A DNA stretch of 64,000 nt, taken from NCBI RefSeq assembly GCF_910594005.1, contig NW_025316721.1, positions 372,001 through 436,000 on the forward strand. The letters are read 5' to 3'. The notes beneath the pieces are model-generated. The model worked only from the letters and a program-made list of their open reading frames with translations, did no database searches and had not been told where the DNA came from. Of this stretch, positions 47,700 to 58,824 are shown piece by piece. A program made the translations under genes and the position numbers. This DNA comes from Cervus elaphus. Lineage: Eukaryota; Chordata; Mammalia; Artiodactyla; Cervidae. How positions within the stretch are numbered: the stretch's first letter is position 1; each line of letters opens with the position of its first letter.

Positions 47700-49220
47700 A
47701 GGCCGGATATCCCTGCAGTGACTTGAATGCAGGCTCGTCTTGCATCTCCCAAGACGAAAGGATGTCTGAACCCCTGTGGAGACCACAGAGAAAGACGTAG
47801 TTCCCCACCTCATCGCGACCGGAGGCCTCACATCCTTTGAAAACTCCAGAAGTACGCAGAGATCAGTGCCTCCAAAGGAGACGATGCCTGACTCCTCGTG
47901 AAACTTGATAGTAGTCCCAGGATTCCTGTGGCACGTGGAAAGGGACCCTTGGTCTCCCGCCTCAGCTGGAGAGGCGTCCCAATTGCCCTGCCAAGCCTCG
48001 AGGAGAACCCTGAGTTGTCCCTCGCAACTAGGCAGGAGTCCTGACTTTGCTGAACAAACACGTGGTTGGAAAGGCCATCCACGTTGTAACTCGAAAATAT
48101 ACCCCAGGTTCCCGCCTCAACTCGAGAAAAACCATGAGACTTCCCCCTCGCCGCGAGATGAGGCCCGATTCCCCTGCACTGCGTGCAGAGCAATTCCGTG
48201 TTGCACATCACACATGAAAGGAGCCTTGATTTCCTTGATGGCACTCCAGCGAAACCCCAAGAACACTGTTTCAAGGTTGAGGGATCCTGAGTTCACTGTA
48301 GCAACACGAAAGAGCTCCGTGGAACAAAAATCAACTCGAGATGAGAGGTTAGTCCCTGGCTTCGACTCCAGAGGAATACCACCTTACCACAAGCACCTCA
48401 AGAGGAGGCTTCTCTCAGCTCTAGCTATGTGAGAGGAACCCAGAGTTTGCGGCCTCAAGTGGAATGGGCACCGCGATGCCCTGACTCGAAATAAGGCCGG
48501 ATATCCCTGCAGTGACTTGAATGCAGGCTCGTCTTGCATCTCCCAAGACGAAAGGATGTCTGAATCCCCTGTGGATACCACAGAGAAAGACCTAGTTCCC
48601 CACCTCATCGCGACCGGAGGCCTCACATCCTTTGAAAACTCCAGAGGGACGCGGAGATCAGTGCCTCCAAAGGAGACGATGCCTGACTCCTCGTGAAACT
48701 TGATAGGAGTCCCAGGATACCTGTGGCACGTGGAAAGGGACCCTTGGTCTCCCGCCTCAGCTGGAGAGGCGTCCCAATTGCCCTGCCAAGCCTCGAGGAA
48801 AATCCCGAGTTGTCCCTCGCAACTAGGCAGGAGTCCTGCCGTCGCTGAAGAAACACGTGGGTGGAAGGGCCATCCCCGTCTTAACTCGAGAATATACCCC
48901 AGGTTCCCGCCGCAACTCGAGAAAAACCATGAGACTTCCCCCTCGCAGTGAGATGAGGCTCGATTCGCCTGCACTGCGTGCAGAGCAATTCCGTGTTGCA
49001 CATCAAACATGAAAGGAGCCTTGATTTCCTTGATGGCACTCCAGAGAAACCCCAAGAACTCTGTTTCAAGGCTAGAGGGATCCTGAGGTCATTGTAGCAA
49101 CACGAAGGAGCTCCGTGGCCCAAAAATCAAGTCGAGATGAGAGGTTAGTCCCTGGCTTCGACTCCAGAGGAATACCACCTTACCACAAGCACCTCAAGAG
49201 GAGGCTTCTCTCAGCTCTAG
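47700..49220. repeat. Q-T block, copy 1 (m61-m62), with hybrid start
   Basis: m61 and m62 match 55720-57169 at offset 7949 (ten monomers). Differences seen include GTGGATACC near 48571 and GTCATTGTAG near 49088, against GTGGAGACC and GTCACTGTAG. The first ~70 bases are the junction where an I-type monomer start changes to Q type. Confidence 0.86.
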
Positions 49221-51330
49221 GTATGTGAAAGGGACCCTGAGTTTGCGGCCTCAAGTGGAATGGACACCGCGATGCCCTGACTCGAAATCAGGCCGGATAT
49301 CCCTGCAGTGACTTGAATGCAGGCTCGTCTTGCATCTCCCAAGACGAAAGGATGTCTGAATCCCCTGTGGAGACCACAGAGAAAGACCTAGTTCCCCACC
49401 TCATGGCGACCGGAGGCCTCACATCCTTTGAAAACTCCAGAGGTACGGGAAGATCAGTGCCTCCAAAGGAGACGATGCCTGACTCCTCGTGAAACTTGAT
49501 AGGAGTCCCAGGATTCCTGTGGCACGGGGAACGGGAACCTTGGTCTCCCGCCTCAGCTGGAGAGGAGTCCCAATTGCCCTGCCAAGCCTCGAGGAGAATC
49601 CCGAGTTGTCCCTCGCAACTAGGCAGGAGTCCTGACGTCGCTGAACAAACACGTGTGTGGAAGGGCCATCCCCGTCGTAACTCGAGAATATTCCCAAGGT
49701 TCCCCCCGCAACTCGAGAAAAACCATGAGACTTCCCCCTCGCCACGAGATGAGGCCCGATTCCCCTGCACTGCGTGCAGAGCAATTCCGTGTTGCACATC
49801 ACACATGAAAGGAGCCTTGATTTCCTTGATGGCACTCCAGAGAAACCCCAAGAACACTGTTTCAAGGCTAGAGGGATCCTGAGGTCACTGCAGCAACACA
49901 AAAGAGCTCCGTGAACCAAAAATCAACACGAGATGAGAGGTTAGTCCCTGGCTTCGACTCCAGAGGAATACCACCTTACCACAAGCACCTCAAGAGGAGG
50001 CTTCTCTCAGCTCTAGGTATGTGAGAGGGACCCTGAGTTTGCGGCCTCAAGTGGAATGAAGACCGCGATGCCCTGACTAGAAATAAGGCCGGATATCCCT
50101 GCAGTGACTTGAATGCAGGCTCGTCTTGCATCTCCCAAGACGAAAGGATGTCTGAATCCCCTGTGGAGACCACAGAGAAAGACCTAGTTCCCCACCTCAT
50201 CGCGACCGGAGGCCTCACATCCTTTGAAAACTCCAGAGGTACGCGGAGATCAATGCCTCCAAAGGAGACGATGCCTGACTCCTCGTGAAACTTGATAGGA
50301 GTCCCAGGATTCCTGTGGCACGTGGAAAGGGACCCTTGGTCTCCCGCCTCAGCTGGAGTGGCGTCCCAATTGCCCTGCCAAGCCTCGAGGAGAATCCCGA
50401 TTTGTCCCTCGCAACTAGGCAGGAGTCCTGACGTCGCTGAACAAACACGTGGGTGGAAGGGCCATCCCCGTCGTAACTCGAGAATATACCCCAGGTTCCC
50501 GCCGCAACTCGAGAAAAACCATGAGACTTCCCCCTCGCCGTGAGATGATGCCCGATTCCCCTGCACTGCGTGCAGAGCAATTCCGTGTTGCACATCACAC
50601 ATGAAAGGAGCCTTGATTTCCTTGATGGCACTCCAGAGAAACCCCAAGAACACTGTTTCAAGGCTAGAGGGATCCTGAGGTCACTGTAGCAACACGAAAA
50701 AGCTCCGTGGCCCAAAAATCAACTCGAGATGAGAGGTTAGTCCCTGGCTTCGACTCCAGGGGATTACCACCTTACCACAAGCACCTCAAGAGGAGGCTTC
50801 TCTCAGCTCTAGGTATGTGAGAGGGACCCTGATTTTGCGGCCTCAAGTGCAATGGACACTGCAATGCCCTGACACAAAATAAGGCCGGATATCCCTGCAG
50901 TGACTTGAATGCAGGCTCGTCTTGCATCTCCCAAGATGAACGGATGTCTGAATCCCCTGTGGAGACCGCAGAGATAGACCTAGTTCCTCACCTCATCGCG
51001 ACCGGAGGCCTCACATCCATTGAAAACTCCAGAGGTACGCGGAGATCAGTGCCTCCAAAGGAGACGATGCCTGACTCCTCGTGAAACTTGATAGGAGTCC
51101 CAGGATTCCTGTGGCACGTGGAAAGGGACCCTTGGTCTCCCGCCTCAGCTGGAGAGGCGTCCGAATTGCCCTGCCAAGCCGGGAGGAGAATCCCGAGTTG
51201 TCCCTCGCAACTAGGCAGGAGTCCTGACGTCGATGAACAAACACGTGGGTGCAAGGGCCATCCCCGTCGTAACTCGAGAATATACCCCAGGTTCCAATCG
51301 CAACTCGAGAAAAACCATTAGACTTCCCCC
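49221..51330. repeat. H'-J-K cassette, copy 2 (m63-m65)
   Basis: m63 is H'-like at its end (ATATTCCCAAGG, GCAGCAACACAAAAG) with private GCACGGGGAACGGG. m64 is J and m65 is K. Within m65 a short patch at 51162-51183 reads GTCCGAATTGC and GCCGGGAGG, as in types G and M, where K otherwise has GTCCCAATTGC and GCCTCGAGG. Confidence 0.85.
50299..50536 (+). repeat. Internal ~31-bp degenerate subrepeats, clearest stretch (example in m64)
   Basis: Cut into 31-base steps from 50299, successive units open GAGTCCCAGG, GGACCCTTGG, GCGTCCCAAT, GAATCCCGAG and GAGTCCTGAC. A 21-base short unit follows, then two adjacent units that both open AACTCGAGAA. Unit ends share CTCGAGGA/CTGGAGAG/CTCGAGAA-like tails. 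The other parts of the monomer continue the 31-base register more faintly: 25 units of 31 plus one of 21 make 796. A 31-bp ancestral subrepeat is established for bovid and cervid satellite I, which supports the family call. The same structure is present in every monomer. Confidence 0.8.
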
Positions 51331-52605
51331 TCGACGCAAAATGAGGCCCGATACCCTGCACTGCGTGCCGAGCAACTCCCTGTTGCACATCACACATGAA
51401 AGAAGCCTTGATTTCCTTGATGGCACTCCAGAGAAACCCCAAAACACTGTTTCAAGGCTAGAGGGATCCTGAGGTCACTGTAGCAACACGAAAGAGCTCC
51501 GTGGACCAAAAATCAACTCGAGATGAGAGGTTAATCCCTGGCTTCGACTCCAGAGGAATACCACCTCACCACAAGCACCTCAAGACGAGGCTTCTCTTAG
51601 CTCTAGGTATTTGAGAGGGACCCTGAGTTTGCGGCCTCAAGTGGAATGGACAACGCGATGCCCTGACTCGAAATCAGGCCGGATATCCCTGCAGTGACTT
51701 GAATGCAGGCTCGTCTTGCATCTCCCAAGACGAAAGGATGTCTGAATTCCCTGTGGAGACCACAGAGAAAGACCTAGTTCCCCACCTCATCGCGACCGGA
51801 GGCCTCACATCCCTTGAAAACTCCAGAGGTACGCGGAGATCAGTGCCTCCAAAGGAGACGATGCCTGACTCCTCGTGAAACTTGATAGGAGTCCCAGGAT
51901 TCCTGTGGCACGTGGAAAGGGACGCTTGGTCTCCCGCCTCAGCTGGAGAGGTGTCCCAATTGCTCTGCAAAGCCTCGAGGAGAATCCCGAGTTGTCCCTC
52001 GCAACTAGGCAGGAGTCTGACGTCGCTGAACAAACACGTGGGTGGACGGGCCATCCCCGTCCTAACTCGAGAATATACCCCAGGTTACCATCGCAACTCG
52101 AGAAAAACCATTAGACTTCCCCCTTGCCGCAAAATGAGGTCCGATACCCTGCACTGTGTGCAGAGCAATTCCGTGTTGCACATCACACATGAAAGGAGCC
52201 TTGATTTCCTTGGTGGCACTCCAGAGAAACCCCAAGAACACTGTTTCAAGGCGAGAGGGAAACGGAGGTCACTGTAGCAACACGAAAGATCTCCGAGGAC
52301 CAAAAATCAACTCGAGATGATAGGTTATTCCCTGGCTTCGACTCCAGAGGAATACCACCTTACCACAAGCACCTCAAGAGGAGGCTTCTCTTACCTCCAG
52401 GTATGTGAGAGGGACCTTAAGGATGCTGCCTCAAGTGGAATGGAAACCGCGATGCCCTGACTCGAAATCAGGCCGGATATCCCTGCAGTGACTTGAATGC
52501 AGGCTCGTCTTGCATCTCCCAAGACGAAAGGATGTCTGAATCCTCTGTGGAGACCACAGAGAAAGACCTAGTTCCCCACCTCATCGCGACCGGAGGCCTC
52601 ACATC
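51331..52605. repeat. Monomer m66 (type L) and I-type start of hybrid m67
   Basis: The K tail (GCGTGCCGAGC, CCCCAAAACAC) ends m65. m66 is a full L monomer with GCTCTGCAAAGCC as a private change. From 52384 the sequence is I type (CTTACCTCCAGG, CCTTAAGGATGC, GAATCCTCTG at 52538-52547) until it switches to Q type by 52606. Confidence 0.85.
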
Positions 52606-54854
52606 ATTTGAAAACTCCAGAAGTACGCAGAGATCAGTGCCTCCAAAGGAAACGATGCCTGACTCCTCGTGAAACTTGATAGGAGTCCCAGGATTCCTGT
52701 GGCACGTGGAAAGGGACCCTTGGTCTCCCGCCTCAGCTGGAGAGGCGTCCCAATTGCCCTGCCAAGCCTCGAGGAGAACCCCGAGTTGTCCCTCGCAACT
52801 AGGCAGAAGTCCTGACTTTGCTGAACAAACACGTGGTTGGAAAGGCCATCCACGTTGTAACTCGAGAATATACCCCAGGTTCCCGCCTCAACTCGAGAAA
52901 AACCATGAGACTTCCCCCTCGCCGCGAGATGAGGCCCGATTCCCCTGCACTGCGTGCAGAGCAATTCCGTGTTGCACATCACACATGAAAGGAGCCTTGA
53001 TTTCCTTGATGGCACTCCAGCGAAACCCCAAGAACACTGTTTCAAGGTTGAGGGATCCTGAGTTCACTGTAGCAACACGAAAGAGCTCCGTGGAACAAAA
53101 ATCAACTCGAGATGAGAGGTTAGTCCCTGGCTTCGACTCCAGAGGAATACCACCTTACGACAAGCACCTCAAGAGGAGGCTTCTCTCAGCTCTAGCTATG
53201 TGAGAGGGACCCAGAGTTTGCGGCCTCAAGTGGAATGGGCACCGCGATGCCCTGACTCGAAATAAGGCCGGATATCCCTGCAGTGACTTGAATGCAGGCT
53301 CGTCTTGCATCTCCCAAGACGAAAGGATGTCTGAATCCCCTGTGGAGACCACAGAGAAAGACCTAGTTCCCCACCTCATCGCGACCGGAGGCCTCACATC
53401 CTTTAAAAACTCCAGAGGGACGCGGAGATCAGTGCCTCCAAAGGAGACGATGCCTGACTCCTCGTGAAACTTGATAGGAGTCCCAGGATACCTGTGGCAC
53501 GTGGAAAGGGACACTTGGTCTCCCGCCTCAGCTGGAGAGGCGTCCCAATTGCCCTGCCAAGCCTCGAGGAAAATCCCGAGTTGTCCCTCGCAACTAGGCA
53601 GGAGTCCTGCCGTCGCTGAAGAAACACGTGGGTGGAAGGGCCATCCCCGTCTTAACTCGAGAATATACCCCAGGTTCCCGCCGCAACTCGAGAAAAACCA
53701 TGAGACTTCCCCCTCGCCGTGAGATGAGGCTCGATTCACCTGCACTGCGTGCAGAGCAATTCCGTGTTGCACATCACACATGAAAGGAGCCTTGATTTCC
53801 TTGATGGCACTCCAGAGAAACCCCAAGAACACTGTTTCAAGGCTAGAAGGATCCTGAGGTCACTGTAGCAACACGAAGGAGCTCCGTGGCCCAAAAATCA
53901 AGTCGAGATGAGAGGTTAGTCCCTGGCTTCGACTCCAGAGGAATACCACCTTACCACAAGCACCTCAAGAGGAGGCTTCTCTCAGCTCTAGGTATGTGAA
54001 AGGGACCCTGAGTTTGCGGCCTCAAGTGGAATGGACACCGCGATGCCCTGACTCGAAATCAGGCCGGATATCCCTGCAGTGACTTGAATGCAGGCTCGTC
54101 TTGCATCTCCCAAGACGAAAGGATGTCTGAATTCCCTGTGGAGACCACAGAGAAAGACCTAGTTCCCCACCTCATCGCGACCGGAGGCCTCACATCCCTT
54201 GAAAACTCCAGAGGTACGCGGAGATCAGTGCCTCCAAAGGAGACGATGCCTGACTCCTCGTGAAACTTGATAGGAGTCCCAGGATTCCTGTGGCACGTGG
54301 AAAGGGACCCTTGGTCTCCCGCCTCAGCTGGAGAGGTGTCCCAATTGCCCTGCAAAGCCTCGAGGAGAATCCCGAGTTGTCCCTCGCAACTAGGCAGGAG
54401 TCTGACGTCGCTGAACAAACACGTGGGTGGACGGGCCATCCCCGTCCTAACTCGAGAATATACCCCAGGTTACCATCGCAAATCGAGAAAAACCATTAGA
54501 CTTCACCCTTGCCGCAAAATGAGGTCCGATACCCTGCACTGTGTGCAGAGCAATTCCGTGTTGCACATCACACATGAAAGGAGCCTTGATTTCCTTGGTG
54601 GCACTCCAGAGAAACCCCAAGAACACTGTTTCAAGGCGAGAGGGAAACGGAGGTCACTGTAGCAACACGAAAGATCTCCGAGGACCAAAAATCAACTCGA
54701 GATGAGAGGTTATTCCCTGGCTTCGACTCCAGAGGATTACCACCTTACCACAAGCACCTCAAGAGGAGGCTTCTCTTACCTCCAGGTATGTGAGAGGGAC
54801 CTTAAGGTTGCTGCCTCAAGTGGAATGGAAACCGCGATGCCCTGACTCGAAATC
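52606..54854. repeat. Q-T-L block, copy 2 (m67-m69)
   Basis: It matches 45451-47699 at offset 7155 and keeps the rare CCAAAGGAAACG and GGCAGAAGTCC sub-markers of m58. Differences include TTGATAGGAGTCC at the m67 anchor (m58 has TTGATAGTAGTCC) and TCGCAAATCGAG near 54476. Confidence 0.88.
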
Positions 54855-55719
54855 AGGCCGGATATCCCTGCAGTGACTTGAATGCAGGCTCGTCTTGCAT
54901 CTCCCAAGACGAAAGGATGTCTGAATCCTCTGTGGAGACCACAGAGAAAGACCTAGTTCCCCACCTCATCGCGACCGGAGGCCTCACATCCTTTGAAAAC
55001 TCCAGAGGTACGCGGAGATCAGTGCCTCCAAAGGAGACGATGCCTGACTCCTCGTGAAACTTGATAGGAGTCCCAGGATTCCTGTGGCACGTGAAAGGGA
55101 CCCTTGGTCTCCCGCCTCAGCTGGAGAGGCGTCCCAATTGCCCTGCCAAGCCTCGAGGAGAATCCCGAGTTGTCCCTCGCAACTAGGCAGGAGTCTGACG
55201 TCGCTGAAGAAACACGTGTGTGGAAGGGCCATACCCGTCGTAACTCGAGAATATACCCCAGGTTCCCACCGCAACTCGAGAAAAACCATGAGACTTCCCC
55301 CTCGACGCGAGATGAGACCCGATTCCCCTGCACTGCATGCAGAGCAATTCCGTGTTGCACATCAAACAAGAAAGGAGCCTTGATTTCCTTGATGGCACTC
55401 CAGAGAAACCCCAAGAACACTGTTTCAAGGCTAGAGAGATCCCGAGGTCACTGTAGCAACACGAAAGAGCTCCTTGGACCAAAAATCAACTCGAGATGAG
55501 AGGTTAGTCCCTGGCTTCGACTCCAGAGGAACACCACCTTACCACAAGCACGTCAAGAGGAGGCTTCTCTCAGCTCTAGGTATGTGAGAGGGACCCTGAG
55601 TTTGCGGCCTCAAGTGGAATGGACACTGCGATGCCCTGACGCGAAATAAGGCCGAATATCCCTGCAGTGACTTGAATGCAGGCTCGTCTTGCATCTCCCA
55701 AGATGAAAGGATGTCTGAA
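54855..55719. repeat. Monomer m70 (type I), present here but absent from copy 1
   Basis: A full I monomer (GAATCCTCTG, CACGTGAAAGGG, GGAGTCTGACG, ACATCAAACAAG) separates the Q-T-L block from the Q-T block. At the equivalent place near 47.7 kb it is missing except for its first part, which explains the change of offset from 7155 to 7949. Confidence 0.87.
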
Positions 55720-57169
55720 CCCCTGTGGAGACCACAGAGAAAGACGTAGTTCCCCACCTCATCGCGACCGGAGGCCTCACATCCTTTGAAAACTCCAGAA
55801 GTACGCAGAGATCAGTGCCTCCAAAGGAGACGATGCCTGACTCCTCGTGAAACTTGATAGTAGTCCCAGGATTCCTGTGGCACGTGGAAAGGGACCCTTG
55901 GTCTCCCGCCTCAGCTGGAGAGGCGTCCCAATTGCCCTGCCAAGCCTCGAGGAGAACCCTGAGTTGTCCCTCGCAACTAGGCAGGAGTCCTGACTTTGCT
56001 GAACAAACACGTGGTTGGAAAGGCCATCCACGTTGTAACTCGAAAATATACCCCAGGTTCCCGCCTCAACTCGAGAAAAACCATGAGACTTCCCCCTCGC
56101 CGCGAGATGAGGCCCGATTCCCCTGCACTGCGTGCAGAGCAATTCCGTGTTGCACATCACACATGAAAGGAGCCTTGATTTCCTTGATGGCACTCCAGCG
56201 AAACCCCAAGAACACTGTTTCAAGGTTGAGGGATCCTGAGTTCACTGTAGCAACACGAAAGAGCTCCGTGGAACAAAAATCAACTCGAGATGAGAGGTTA
56301 GTCCCTGGCTTCGACTCCAGAGGAATACCACCTTACCACAAGCACCTCAAGAGGAGGCTTCTCTCAGCTCTAGCTATGTGAGAGGAACCCAGAGTTTGCG
56401 GCCTCAAGTGGAATGGGCACCGCGATGCCCTGACTCGAAATAAGGCCGGATATCCCTGCAGTGACTTGAATGCAGGCTCGTCTTGCATCTCCCAAGACGA
56501 AAGGATGTCTGAATCCCCTGTGGAGACCACAGAGAAAGACCTAGTTCCCCACCTCATCGCGACCGGAGGCCTCACATCCTTTGAAAACTCCAGAGGGACG
56601 CGGAGATCAGTGCCTCCAAAGGAGACGATGCCTGACTCCTCGTGAAACTTGATAGGAGTCCCAGGATACCTGTGGCACGTGGAAAGGGACCCTTGGTCTC
56701 CCGCCTCAGCTGGAGAGGCGTCCCAATTGCCCTGCCAAGCCTCGAGGAAAATCCCGAGTTGTCCCTCGCAACTAGGCAGGAGTCCTGCCGTCGCTGAAGA
56801 AACACGTGGGTGGAAGGGCCATCCCCGTCTTAACTCGAGAATATACCCCAGGTTCCCGCCGCAACTCGAGAAAAACCATGAGACTTCCCCCTCGCAGTGA
56901 GATGAGGCTCGATTCGCCTGCACTGCGTGCAGAGCAATTCCGTGTTGCACATCAAACATGAAAGGAGCCTTGATTTCCTTGATGGCACTCCAGAGAAACC
57001 CCAAGAACTCTGTTTCAAGGCTAGAGGGATCCTGAGGTCACTGTAGCAACACGAAGGAGCTCCGTGGCCCAAAAATCAAGTCGAGATGAGAGGTTAGTCC
57101 CTGGCTTCGACTCCAGAGGAATACCACCTTACCACAAGCACCTCAAGAGGAGGCTTCTCTCAGCTCTAG
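55720..57169. repeat. Q-T block, copy 2 (m71-m72)
   Basis: It matches 47771-49220 at offset 7949. Both copies share GAGGAACCCAGAG, CTCGCAGTGAGATG, GATTCGCCTGC and AAGAACTCTGTTTC. The match ends where copy 1 has GTATGTGAAAGGG (about 49219) and this copy has GTATGTGAGAGGG. Confidence 0.87.
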
Positions 57170-58824
57170 GTATGTGAGAGGGACCCTGAGTTTGCGGCCT
57201 CAAATGGAATGGACACCGCGATGCCCTGACGTGAAATAAGGCCGGATATCCCTGCAGTGACTTGAATGCAGGCTCGTCTTGCATCTCCCAAGACGAAAGG
57301 ATGTCTGAATCCCCTGTGGAGACCACAGAGAAAGACCTAGTTCCCCACCTCATCGCGACCGGAGGCCTCACATCCTTTGAAAACTCCAGAGGTACGCGGA
57401 GATCAGTGCCTCCAAAGTAGACGATGCCTGACTCCTCGTGAAACTTGACAAGAGTCCCAGGATTCCTGTGGCACGTGGAAAGGGACCCTTGGTCTCCCGC
57501 CTCAGCTGGAGAGGCGTCCCAATTGCCCTGCCAAGCCTCGAGGAGAATCCCGAGTTGTCCCTCCCAACTAGGCAGGAGTCCTGCCGTCGCTGAACTAACA
57601 CGTGTGTGGAAGGGCCATCCCCGTCATAACTGGAGAATATACCCCAAGTTCCCGCCGCAACTCGAGAAAAACCATGAGACTTCCCCCTCGCCGCGAGATG
57701 AGGCCCGATTCCCCTGCACTGCGTGCAGAGCAATTCCGTGTTGCACATCACACATGAAAGGAGCCTTGATTTCCTAGATGGCACTCCAGAGAAACCCCAA
57801 GAACACTGTTTCAAGGCTAGAGGGATCCTGAGGTCACTGTAGCAACACGAAAGAGCTCCGTGGACCAAAAATCAACTCGAGATGAGAGGTTAGTCCCTGG
57901 CTTCGACTCCAGAGGAATACCACCTTACCACAAGCACCTCAAGAGGAGGTTTCTCTCAGCTCTAGGTATGTGAGAGGGACCCTGAGTGTGCGGCCTCAAG
58001 TGGAATGGACACCGCGATGCCCTGACTCGAAATAAGGCCGGATATCCCTGCAGTGACTTGAATGCAGGCTCGTCTTGCATCTCCCAAGACGAAAGGATGT
58101 AAGAATCCCATGTGGAGACCACAGAGAAAGACCTAGTTCCCCACCTCATCGCGACCGGAGGCCTCAGATCCTTTGAAAACTCCAGAGGTACGCGGAGATC
58201 AGTGCCTCCAAAGGAGACGATGCCTGACTCCTCGTGAAACTTGATAGGAGTCCCAGGATTGCTCTGGCACGTGGAAAGGGACCCTTGGTCTCCCGCCTCA
58301 GATTGAGAGGAGTCCCAATTGCACTGCCAATCCTCGAGGAGAATCCCGAGTTGTCCCTCGCAACTAGGCAGGAGTCTTGACGTCGCTGAACAAACACGTG
58401 TGAGGAAGGGCCATCCCCGTCGTAACTCGAGAATATACCCCAGGTTCCCGCCGCAACTCGAGAAAAACCATGAGACTTCCCCTTCGCCGCGAGATGAGGC
58501 CTGATTCCCCTGCACTGCGTGCAGAGCAATTCCGTGTTGCACATCACAAATGAAGGGAGCCTTCATTTCCTTGATGGCAGTCCAGAGAAACCCCAAGAAC
58601 ACTGTTTCAAGGCTAGAGGGATCCTGAGGTCACTGTAGCAACACGAAAGAGCTCCGTGGACCAAAAATCAACTCGAGATGAGAGGTTAGTCCCTGGCTTC
58701 GACTCCAGAGGAATACCACCTTACCACAAGCACCTCAAGAGGAGGCTTCTCTCAGCTCTAGGTATGTGAGAGGGACCCTGAGTTTGCGGCCTCAAGTGGA
58801 ATGGACACCGCGATGCCCTGACTC
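57170..58824. repeat. U-V dimer, copy 1 (m73-m74)
   Basis: m73 (U) has CCAAAGTAGACG, TTGACAAGAGTCC, CCTCCCAACTAGG, GCTGAACTAACACG and TTTCCTAGATGGC. m74 (V) has GGATGTAAGAATCCCATG, GGCCTCAGATCC, CTCAGATTGAGAGGAG, GTGTGAGGAAGG and CACAAATGAAGGG. From about 57233 it is repeated at offset 1592, falling to 1591 after a one-base loss in the second copy. Confidence 0.9.
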
